NCBI GenBank assembly: GCA_023434095.1
Contig: JAEYTJ010000135.1
Coordinates: forward strand, 1-6,266
Direction: 5' to 3'
Length of the DNA stretch: 6,266 nucleotides
From: Pseudomonadota bacterium
GTDB lineage: Bacteria; Pseudomonadota; Alphaproteobacteria; Rhizobiales; Xanthobacteraceae
Below, in pieces: positions 1 through 5,107 of the stretch. The notes below the pieces were generated by a model that worked only from the letters and a program-made list of their open reading frames with translations, was not told where the DNA came from and did not search any database. Numbering within the stretch: position 1 is the first letter of the stretch; each line of letters starts with the position of its first letter. The translations under genes and the position numbers were made by a program.

Positions 1-474
1 CAGGGCGAGGACGGCGAGATCGTCGAAGCCGAGATCGTCGAGCCCGACGCGGAAGAAGCCGTGGCAACGCCGGGGGATATCGACCAGGCGCGCTATGTCG
101 CCATGGGCGCAGCCGAGCAGTTCATCCTCACCTTGTCGGAGAACGGCTACGGCAAGCGCACCTCGTCCTACGAGTACCGGACGACGCGGCGCGGCGGCAA
201 AGGCATCGTCGCCATGGCGGTCAACGACCGCAACGGGCCGCTGGTCGCTTCCTTCCCGGTGGAGGACGCCGACCAGATCATGCTCGTCACCGATGGCGGC
301 CAGCTCATCCGCTGCCCGGTCAACGGCATCCGCACTGTCGGGCGCGGCAGCCAGGGCGTGATCGTGTTCGACACGGCGGAAGACGAGAAGGTGGTTTCGG
401 TCGAGCGCGTGACCGAGGAAGAGGGCGAGGATGCCCTCGGCGGCGAAGGGGCCGGCGAGGAAACGGCGGACTGA
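1..474 (+). CDS. gyrA: DNA gyrase subunit A, C-terminal part (5' truncated by window)
   Basis: This is the last 157 codons of gyrase subunit A, the subunit that cuts and rejoins DNA and wraps it during ATP-driven negative supercoiling in the cytoplasm. Only the C-terminal beta-propeller is in view. The blade signature GYGKRTSSYEYRTTRRGGKG (nt 148-207) matches the family pattern 'GYGKRT...EY..Q.RGGKGI', and the next blade reads TDGGQLIRCPVNGIRTVGRG followed by QGVIVFD (nt 289-369). The frame is open from base 1, so the gene begins upstream. Nucleotides 1-84 encode an acidic insert between blades that includes a short EIVEA/EIVEP duplication. The protein ends in an acidic tail (EEEGEDALGGEGAGEETAD, about nt 415-471); acidic GyrA tails are known in E. 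coli to modulate DNA wrapping. GTG at 61 is an internal valine, not a start. The active-site tyrosine lies outside the window. ParC is the main alternative, but the RGGKG blade motif and acidic tail favour GyrA. Confidence 0.96.
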   Translation, partial: QGEDGEIVEAEIVEPDAEEAVATPGDIDQARYVAMGAAEQFILTLSENGYGKRTSSYEYRTTRRGGKGIVAMAVNDRNGPLVASFPVEDADQIMLVTDGGQLIRCPVNGIRTVGRGSQGVIVFDTAEDEKVVSVERVTEEEGEDALGGEGAGEETAD

Positions 475-496
475 GCCGCCATCATCTCGGGATTGC

Positions 497-521
497 GGAA
501 CGGCGCCTCGGGCGCCGTTCC
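497..521 (+). terminator. Hairpin terminator after gyrA
   Basis: A perfect 11-bp inverted repeat, ggaacggcgcc / ggcgccgttcc (497-507 and 511-521), encloses a 3-base TCG loop. It begins 22 bases after the gyrA stop and is followed by a weakly T-rich 'tgtctt'. Stem strength and position fit an intrinsic terminator for gyrA. The poor T tract leaves termination efficiency uncertain. It also argues against the TTG at 493 as start of the next gene, since that would place the hairpin inside the coding region. Confidence 0.75.
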
Positions 522-552
522 TGTCTTCAGCGGCTGCGGGAGAGAGCGCACC

Positions 553-1134
553 ATGCGCCGTGTCTGTGTCTTTCTCGGCTCCAATGCCGGGCACCATCCG
601 CGTTACGCGCAGGCCGCCGCCGCTTTCGGCGCACAGCTCGCTAGCGACGGCATCGGCCTCGTCTATGGCGGGGCGTCCGTCGGCCTGATGGGCCTGCTCG
701 CCGATGCGGCGCTTGCCGCCGGCGGCGAGGTCATTGGCGTCATCCCTCAACGCCTGGTCGACAAGGAAATCGCCCATGCGGGGCTCACCCAACTCCACGT
801 CGTCGAATCGATGCATGCGCGCAAGGCGCTGATGGCGGAACTCGCCGACGGCTTCGTCGCCCTGCCGGGCGGCATCGGCACGCTGGAGGAACTGTTCGAG
901 GTGTGGACCTGGGCCCAGCTCGGCAGCCACGGCAAGCCCTGCGCGCTGCTCGACATTGGCGGCTATTTTGCGCGCCTGCTCGCCTTCGTCGACCATGTGG
1001 TGGAGGAGGGCTTCATGCAGCCGGCGCATCGCGACATGCTGCTCGTCGCCGAGGATCCGGCTGCGCTGCTGGCCAGGCTGCGCGACTATCGCCCGCCGAC
1101 CGTGACCAAATGGATCGGGCGCAGCGAACGCTGA
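553..1134 (+). CDS. LOG-family protein (TIGR00730), cytokinin riboside 5'-monophosphate phosphoribohydrolase-like
   Basis: This 193-aa protein is a complete small LOG (Lonely Guy) family enzyme with a Rossmann-like fold. Characterised members hydrolyse the N-glycosidic bond of nucleoside 5'-monophosphates (cytokinin ribotides or AMP), releasing base and ribose 5-phosphate in the cytosol. Visible motifs are the N-terminal strand VCVFLGSNAG (4-13), the phosphate-binding GGASVGLMG (39-47), MHARK (87-91) holding the conserved Arg90, and the hallmark PGGIGTLEE (105-113) ending in the conserved Glu113. The length is typical for the short class, unlike the ~450-aa PpnN. ATG at 553 is chosen because GGGAGAGAG (538-546) precedes it at good spacing and the family begins right before the VCVF strand. 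The gene lies downstream of the gyrA terminator hairpin and 38 bases before the exported hydrolase. The substrate cannot be read from sequence: a true cytokinin role is possible in a plant-associated bacterium, but general nucleotide salvage is equally plausible. Older annotations call such proteins 'lysine decarboxylase', which is wrong. Confidence 0.93.
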   Translation: MRRVCVFLGSNAGHHPRYAQAAAAFGAQLASDGIGLVYGGASVGLMGLLADAALAAGGEVIGVIPQRLVDKEIAHAGLTQLHVVESMHARKALMAELADGFVALPGGIGTLEELFEVWTWAQLGSHGKPCALLDIGGYFARLLAFVDHVVEEGFMQPAHRDMLLVAEDPAALLARLRDYRPPTVTKWIGRSER

Positions 1135-1172
1135 CACCTTCATCCCAGCCATTGTCCCGGGTCGCCTCCGCC

Positions 1173-2225
1173 ATGCGCGTGTCCTGCTTTGCCCGCTCTT
1201 TCGCTTTGGCCCTCGGCGCCGTTATCGCCGCTGCAACCGCCCCGGGCCATGCCGAAGGCGTGGGCTTCCGCCGGCTGACGCAGGCCGACCCGTCGCCGCG
1301 TCAGCTCGAGGCCGCGGTCTGGTACCCGACCGCGGCCTCGCAGCCGGAGACGCTGCTGGGCGACAACGCGGTCTTTGTCGGCGTACCGGTCATCGTCGAT
1401 GCGGTCCCGGCGCCCGGGCGCCATCGCCTCGTGGTGCTCTCCCACGGCTATGGTGGCAATATTGGGAACCAGGCCTGGCTGGCCGTAGCGCTCGCGCGGC
1501 GTGGCTATGTGGTGGCAGCGGTGAACCATCCCGGCACGACCAGCCGCGACCGAACGCCCGAGATCGGCGCGCGGCTCTGGGAACGGTCGCACGATCTCTC
1601 GCGTCTCATCGACCAGGTGACCGGCGATCCCGCTCTCGGCGTCATTGCCGACAAGGTGGGCGTCGTCGGCCATTCGCTCGGCGGCTGGACGGCTATTGCC
1701 ATTGCCGGCGCGCGTTTCGACCCGGCGCGGATCGCGGCCGACTGCGCGGTCAACGCCGGGCTCGGCGCCTGCGTGGCCTATCGCGAGCTGGGGGCGGGGG
1801 AGACGCCGGAGGCCCGCGCGAAGCTTGCCTCGGATCTCCGCGATCCGCGCATCGGCGCGGCGGTCGCGCTCGATCTCGGGCTCGCGCGCGGCTTCACGCC
1901 GGAGAGCCTCGCGGCGGTGAAGGTGCCCGTGCTGGTCATCTCCGCAGGCGAGGGGGACGACCGCATTCCTGCGAAGCTCGAATCCGGCTACCTCGTCGAC
2001 CATCTGCCGGCGGAGATGGTCACCTCCGTCGCGCTCGACGGTGCCGCCCATTTCACCTTCCTGCCCGTCTGCAAGCCGGGCGCGGCCGAGCTGCTGGAGG
2101 CCGACACGCCCGGCGACGGCATCATCTGCGCGGACGGCACACCTTCGGCAGGGCGTGAGGCGCTGCATGCGAAGGCGGCCGGCGAGGTGGCGCGTTTCCT
2201 CGACGCGGCGCTCGGCCCGCCGTGA
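1173..2225 (+). CDS. Exported alpha/beta hydrolase, predicted dienelactone hydrolase family (COG4188-like)
   Basis: This 350-aa protein starts with a Sec-type signal peptide: positive residues at the start, a hydrophobic core at about 9-23, and likely cleavage after GHA (27/28), implying a periplasmic location. The mature part is an alpha/beta hydrolase. LSHGYGG (89-95) fits the oxyanion-hole strand, GHSLGG (166-171) is the nucleophile elbow with Ser168, Asp262 or Asp263 in the GEGDDRIP segment fits the acid, and His293 in GAAHFTF fits the catalytic histidine. Two close cysteine pairs (191/200 and 300/319) could form disulfides, in keeping with export. Resemblance is to 'predicted dienelactone hydrolase' and PAF-acetylhydrolase-like esterases. 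The true substrate (ester, lipid or polymer fragment) is not deducible, and the family label should not be read as aromatic degradation. ATG 1173 is preferred over in-frame TTG 1152 because it places the signal peptide at the N terminus; no good Shine-Dalgarno is visible, so translation may be weak or coupled to the LOG gene 38 bases upstream. Confidence 0.85.
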   Translation: MRVSCFARSFALALGAVIAAATAPGHAEGVGFRRLTQADPSPRQLEAAVWYPTAASQPETLLGDNAVFVGVPVIVDAVPAPGRHRLVVLSHGYGGNIGNQAWLAVALARRGYVVAAVNHPGTTSRDRTPEIGARLWERSHDLSRLIDQVTGDPALGVIADKVGVVGHSLGGWTAIAIAGARFDPARIAADCAVNAGLGACVAYRELGAGETPEARAKLASDLRDPRIGAAVALDLGLARGFTPESLAAVKVPVLVISAGEGDDRIPAKLESGYLVDHLPAEMVTSVALDGAAHFTFLPVCKPGAAELLEADTPGDGIICADGTPSAGREALHAKAAGEVARFLDAALGPP

Positions 2226-2238
2226 AGGCAGGCGCGGA

Positions 2239-2255
2239 ACCGGCGGCGCGCCGGT
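2239..2255 (+). terminator. Possible hairpin after the hydrolase gene
   Basis: A 7-bp perfect inverted repeat, accggcg / cgccggt with a GCG loop, starts 14 bases after the hydrolase stop. No T tract follows (the next bases are ctggcccgcc), so it could be a Rho-assisted or weak terminator, or chance in GC-rich DNA. Confidence 0.3.
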
Positions 2256-2276
2256 CTGGCCCGCCTCCTCCTCGGC

Positions 2277-2304
2277 TTGCGTCCGGGGCGCGAGACCGCT
2301 AACC
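2277..2304 (+). promoter_or_regulatory. Weak candidate promoter for coaD
   Basis: The 104-base gap before coaD is the longest gene-free stretch in the window. It holds TTGCGT (2277-2282) and, after 16 bases, CTAACC (2299-2304). This is a partial match to the alphaproteobacterial housekeeping pattern CTTGAC-N17-CTATAT. The -35 half is fair and the -10 half poor. The position, after a possible terminator hairpin and before the coaD-cyclophilin run, is sensible. Confidence 0.2.
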
Positions 2305-2329
2305 CTTGCCGCGCACCGAAAGGCACGAG

Positions 2330-2839
2330 ATGAGCGCCATGCGCACCGCCTTCTACCCCGGCTCCTTCGACCCGCCGACCAACGGCCATGTCGAAGTCGC
2401 GCGCGCCGCCGCACGGCTGGTGGACCGGCTGGTAGTTGGCGTCGGCATTCATCCCGGCAAAACGCCGCTCTTTCCGCCCCCCGAGCGGCTGGAGATGCTG
2501 CGCGAGGTGTTCGAGCCCATCGCCCATGAAGAAGGGGCCCGGCTCGACTGCGTCACCTTCGACAATCTCGTCGTCGACGCCGCCGAGGCCCATGGCGCGA
2601 GCCTGCTCATCCGCGGCCTGCGCGACGGCACCGATCTCGACTATGAAATGCAGATGGCGGGAATGAACGCGACGCTGAAACCCGGCGTGCAGACCGTTTT
2701 CCTGCCGGCTTCCCCTATTGCCCGCCCCATCACCGCCACGCTGGTGCGGCAGATCGCGGCCATGGGCGGGGATGTGTCCGCCTTCGTGCCCGCCGCCGTG
2801 CTGATCCGCCTCGGCGGCCGGTTTCGGCGCGAGGCCTAG
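2330..2839 (+). CDS. coaD: Phosphopantetheine adenylyltransferase
   Basis: CoaD transfers the adenylyl group of ATP to 4'-phosphopantetheine, giving dephospho-CoA and pyrophosphate. This is the penultimate step of coenzyme A synthesis, carried out by a cytosolic hexamer. The 169-aa product shows the whole family layout: the nucleotidyltransferase start YPGSFDPPTNGH (9-20) with the T-x-G-H motif (Thr17, His20), Lys44 in HPGKTPLF, LIRGLRDGTDLDYEMQMAGMN (93-113), and ITATLVRQIAAMGGDVSAFVP (134-154), the counterpart of the ISSTxxR ATP-binding segment. The ITAT form of that last motif matches what I remember of Brucella and other Hyphomicrobiales CoaD, so it is a lineage trait and not damage. ATG 2330 is favoured because AAAGG (2319-2323) lies 6 bases upstream. 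ATG 2339 (166 aa) is a close alternative, while TTG 2306 has no support. The next gene starts 41 bases downstream, so co-transcription with the cyclophilins is likely. Confidence 0.96.
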   Translation: MSAMRTAFYPGSFDPPTNGHVEVARAAARLVDRLVVGVGIHPGKTPLFPPPERLEMLREVFEPIAHEEGARLDCVTFDNLVVDAAEAHGASLLIRGLRDGTDLDYEMQMAGMNATLKPGVQTVFLPASPIARPITATLVRQIAAMGGDVSAFVPAAVLIRLGGRFRREA

Positions 2840-2840
2840 C

Positions 2841-2857
2841 GGCGGGCCGAGCCCGCC
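2841..2857 (+). other. GC-rich hairpin between coaD and the first cyclophilin gene
   Basis: A perfect 7-bp stem, ggcgggc / gcccgcc with a CGA loop, begins two bases after the coaD stop; AGC (2838-2840) and GCT (2861-2863) could extend it across a bulge. No T tract follows and the cyclophilin ribosome-binding site starts about 10 bases later. It is more likely a weak attenuator or an mRNA 3'-end stabiliser than a full terminator, and it could be chance in GC-rich DNA. Confidence 0.35.
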
Positions 2858-2880
2858 ATCGCTCAACGGAGTTCGTGCTC

Positions 2881-3447
2881 ATGATCCGACGCCTTCTCGC
2901 TGCCTTCTCCGTCGCCTGCGCGCTGGCACTGGTCGCCGCCGCACCGGCCTCGGCGCAGGCGCCCAAGCTGCCGCCGAATGTCGATCCGCAGAACGCCATC
3001 ATCATGCAGACCACCAAGGGTCCGGTGATCTTCGTGCTGCGCGCCGACCTCGCTCCCCAGCACGCCGAGCGCATCAAGACGCTGGCGCGCGAGGGCTATT
3101 ACGACAATGTGCCGTTCCATCGCGTCATCGAAGGCTTCATGGCGCAGACCGGCGACGGCCAGTACGGCAATGGCACGGGCGGCTCGCGCTACCCCAACCT
3201 GCCGGCCGAGTTCTCCAGCGTGCCCTACAAGCGCGGCACGGTGGGCATGGCGCGCTCCAACAACCCCAACAGCGCCAACTCGCAGTTCTTCATCACCTTC
3301 GGCGACGCCTCCTTCCTCAACGGCCAGTACACCGTTGTCGGCGAGGTGGTCTCGGGCATGGAGAACGTCGACAAGATCAAGCGCGGCGAGCCGGTGCAGA
3401 ACCCGGACAAGATCATTTCGATGAAGGTGGCCGCGGACGTCAAGTGA
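2881..3447 (+). CDS. ppiA: Periplasmic peptidyl-prolyl cis-trans isomerase (cyclophilin type)
   Basis: This 188-aa cyclophilin catalyses cis-trans isomerisation of Xaa-Pro bonds and assists folding of exported proteins. A Sec signal peptide (MIRRLL, hydrophobic stretch 5-21, cleavage near ASA|QA at 25/26) places it in the periplasm. The domain fills about 38-185. By alignment to human CypA, the active-site set is Arg81, Phe86, Met87 and Gln89 in FHRVIEGFMAQTGD, plus Phe137 in SQFFI. The CypA cyclosporin-contact residue Trp121 is Phe145 here and His126 is Tyr150. Trp-to-Phe is also found in E. coli cyclophilins, which bind cyclosporin A poorly. ATG 2881 has CGGAG (2867-2871) at 9 bases spacing; GTG 2875 lies too close to it. 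The gene is a tandem paralogue of the cytosolic copy that begins 32 bases after its stop, and the two share a 61-bp identical block near their 3' ends. The ppiA symbol rests on the predicted export. Confidence 0.93.
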   Translation: MIRRLLAAFSVACALALVAAAPASAQAPKLPPNVDPQNAIIMQTTKGPVIFVLRADLAPQHAERIKTLAREGYYDNVPFHRVIEGFMAQTGDGQYGNGTGGSRYPNLPAEFSSVPYKRGTVGMARSNNPNSANSQFFITFGDASFLNGQYTVVGEVVSGMENVDKIKRGEPVQNPDKIISMKVAADVK

Positions 3448-3465
3448 CGCCGCCGACCTTCCCAT

Positions 3466-3472
3466 AAAGGAG
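3466..3472 (+). promoter_or_regulatory. Strong ribosome-binding site of the cytosolic cyclophilin
   Basis: AAAGGAG sits 7 bases before the ATG at 3480. It is the best Shine-Dalgarno match in the window, in sharp contrast to queA and the exported hydrolase, which have none obvious. This suggests high translation of the cyclophilin. Confidence 0.8.
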
Positions 3473-3479
3473 AAACACC

Positions 3480-3938
3480 ATGACCGACACCGCTGAAACC
3501 ACGCTGCTGCTCGAAACGACGCAGGGGCCGGTCAAGATCCGCCTCCGCCCCGACCTCGCCCCCGGGCATGTCGCGCGCATCAGCGAACTGGCGAAGCAGG
3601 GCTTCTATGACGGCGTGGTCTTCCATCGCGTCATCGACGGCTTCATGGCCCAGACCGGCGACCCCACCGGCACCGGCCGCGGCGGCTCGGGCAAGAACCT
3701 GAAGGCCGAGTTCAACAAGGGCCGCCATGTGCGCGGCACCGCCTCCATGGCCCGCGCCCAGCACCCGGATTCGGCCGACAGCCAGTTCTTCATCTGCTTC
3801 GCCGATGCGGGCTTCCTCGACGGCCAGTACACGGTGTGGGGCGAGGTGATCGAGGGCATGGAGAACGTCGACAAGATCAAGCGCGGCGAGCCGGTGCAGA
3901 ACCCGGACAAGATCGTCAAGGCGTCCGTCTCCGCCTGA
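3480..3938 (+). CDS. ppiB: Cytosolic peptidyl-prolyl cis-trans isomerase (cyclophilin type)
   Basis: This 152-aa cyclophilin has no signal peptide, so it should act as a prolyl isomerase and folding helper in the cytoplasm. The domain spans essentially the whole protein. Active-site residues by CypA alignment are Arg50, Phe55, Met56 and Gln58 (FHRVIDGFMAQTGD) and Phe104 (SQFFI). The CypA Trp121 and His126 positions are Phe112 and Tyr117, as in the upstream paralogue and in E. coli-type enzymes. Start ATG 3480 is fixed by AAAGGAG at 3466-3472. It lies 32 bases after the periplasmic copy, almost certainly in the same transcript, so the pair supplies folding activity to both compartments from one operon. 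The block encoding GMENVDKIKRGEPVQNPDKI (126-145) is base-for-base identical to that of the upstream gene. A large hairpin follows the stop and probably ends the transcript. Confidence 0.94.
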   Translation: MTDTAETTLLLETTQGPVKIRLRPDLAPGHVARISELAKQGFYDGVVFHRVIDGFMAQTGDPTGTGRGGSGKNLKAEFNKGRHVRGTASMARAQHPDSADSQFFICFADAGFLDGQYTVWGEVIEGMENVDKIKRGEPVQNPDKIVKASVSA

Positions 3939-3964
3939 TCGCCGCGACCTTGAAGCAAGGCATC

Positions 3965-3994
3965 ATCCCGGACGTGCGCGAGCGCGTCCGGGAT
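3965..3994 (+). terminator. Large palindrome between ppiB and queA: terminator or extragenic palindromic repeat
   Basis: A perfect 10-bp inverted repeat, atcccggacg / cgtccgggat (3965-3974 and 3985-3994), surrounds a 10-base centre (tgcgcgagcg). The centre can itself pair as GCGC-GA-GCGC if the outer stem opens by one pair. A short T-rich run (tgttt, 3999-4003) follows, which fits a terminator for the coaD-ppiA-ppiB unit. The arms also resemble extragenic palindromes with 'CCGGGAT' ends that I recall being dispersed in alphaproteobacterial genomes, so a repeat-family origin is possible. queA starts 27 bases further on. Confidence 0.65.
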
Positions 3995-4021
3995 CGCTGT
4001 TTGTAAGCCCCGGGCCTTCCC

Positions 4022-5107
4022 ATGCGTGTCGACCTGTTCGATTTCGATCTGCCGCCCGAGTGCATCGCGCTCCGGCCCGTCTCGCCGCGCGACGCGGCGC
4101 GGATGCTCGTCGTTCGCCCCGGCGCGGCGCCGGAGCTGACGGACGCGCTGGTGCGCGACCTGCCGGAACTGCTGGCACCCGGCGACGCGCTGGTGGTCAA
4201 CGATACCCGCGTATTGCCGGCCCGGCTCGACGGCATCCGCCGCCGCCCGTCCTCGCAGGGCGAAGGGGTGAGGGTCGAGGCCATGCTGCACAAGCGGCTC
4301 GGCCCGGACAGCTGGCTCGCGCTCGCCCGCCCCGGCAAGCGCCTCGCGCCGGGCGACACCGTCGAATTCGCCTCCACTGAGGGTGGGCCCGTGCTCACTG
4401 CCCGCATCGCGGCGAAAGGCGAGGGCGGCGAGGTGACGCTGCGCTTCGAGGCCGCCGGCCCGGCGCTCGACGCCGCCATCGCCGCCATCGGCCATATCCC
4501 CCTGCCGCCCTACATCGCCGCCAAACGCGACGACGATGCGCAGGACCGGCTGGACTACCAGACCATGTTCGCCGCCCATGAGGGGTCCGTCGCGGCCCCG
4601 ACCGCCGGGCTGCACTTCACCCCCGAACTGATCGAGCGGCTGGCGGCACGCGGCGTCGAGACCCATCGCGTCACTTTGCATGTCGGCGCGGGGACGTTTC
4701 TGCCGATCAAGGCGGACGACACCGCCGAGCACCGCATGCACGCCGAATGGGGCGACGTATCTTCCGAGACGGCCGATGCACTGAACGTGGTGAAGGCGCG
4801 CGGCGGCAAGGTGATCACGGTCGGCACCACGGCGACCCGCCTGATCGAGAGCGCCGCGTCGGAGGAGGGCCGGCTGGCCCCGTGGCGCGGCGAGACCGAC
4901 ATCTTCATCACCCCCGGCACGCGCTTCCGCTTCATCAACGGCATGCTGACCAATTTCCACCTGCCGCGCTCGACGCTGGTGATGCTGGTCGCCGCCTTCA
5001 TCGGCCATGAGACGCAGAAGCGCGCCTATGCCCACGCCATCGCGGAGGGGTATCGCTTCTATTCCTATGGCGACGCCTGCCTTTTGCTGCCAGAGGCTCA
5101 TCCATGA
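4022..5107 (+). CDS. queA: S-adenosylmethionine:tRNA ribosyltransferase-isomerase
   Basis: QueA uses S-adenosylmethionine as a ribosyl donor to turn preQ1 at tRNA position 34 into epoxyqueuosine, the step after Tgt, in the cytosol. The 361-aa length is usual for the family. Motifs run in the expected order: N-terminal DLFDFDLPPECIA (4-16), GDALVVNDTRVLPARL (54-69), IGHIPLPPYI (156-165), DYQTMFA (178-184), the family signature APTAGLHFT (192-200), VTLHVGAGTF (217-226), HRMHAEW (237-243), VGTTATRLIES (267-277), and TNFHLPRSTLVMLV (310-323) with a closing YRFYSYGDACLLL (344-356). All align well with E. coli QueA as I remember it. Start ATG 4022 coincides with the conserved MRVDLFDF N terminus, though the preceding bases hold no clear Shine-Dalgarno. 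The stop overlaps the tgt start as ATGA (5104-5107), a classic sign of translational coupling. The gene lies behind a terminator-like palindrome, so it may have its own promoter, but none is convincing in the 83-base gap. Confidence 0.97.
   Translation: MRVDLFDFDLPPECIALRPVSPRDAARMLVVRPGAAPELTDALVRDLPELLAPGDALVVNDTRVLPARLDGIRRRPSSQGEGVRVEAMLHKRLGPDSWLALARPGKRLAPGDTVEFASTEGGPVLTARIAAKGEGGEVTLRFEAAGPALDAAIAAIGHIPLPPYIAAKRDDDAQDRLDYQTMFAAHEGSVAAPTAGLHFTPELIERLAARGVETHRVTLHVGAGTFLPIKADDTAEHRMHAEWGDVSSETADALNVVKARGGKVITVGTTATRLIESAASEEGRLAPWRGETDIFITPGTRFRFINGMLTNFHLPRSTLVMLVAAFIGHETQKRAYAHAIAEGYRFYSYGDACLLLPEAHP

Noticed and set aside
493..552. TTG at 493 as an upstream start for the LOG gene
   Set aside because: It would put the gyrA terminator hairpin inside the coding region and add 20 residues not expected in the family. 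ATG 553 has a good ribosome-binding site.
903..1172. 90-residue N-terminal extension of the exported hydrolase
   Set aside because: The extension overlaps the LOG gene in another frame, is shadow-like, and would bury the signal peptide internally.
1140..2414. Long open frame on the minus strand opposite the exported hydrolase (424 codons)
   Set aside because: It is arginine- and glycine-rich, low-complexity, has no recognisable domain, and mirrors a well-supported gene. In GC-rich DNA, antisense frames stay open by composition alone.
2041..2529. Plus-strand open frame bridging the hydrolase end and coaD start
   Set aside because: It is out of frame with both conserved genes and is arginine/alanine-rich shadow sequence.
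3939..4021. preQ1 riboswitch upstream of queA-tgt
   Set aside because: I looked for a compact pseudoknot aptamer with an A-rich tail. The gap contains only the GC-rich palindrome and short flanks, with no A-rich segment.
3605..5101. Minus-strand open frame of 498 codons opposite ppiB and queA
   Set aside because: It runs across a gene boundary, the palindrome and an intergenic gap, and has shadow composition. Its apparent similarity to another minus-strand frame (3225-3764) comes only from the shared block in the two cyclophilin genes.
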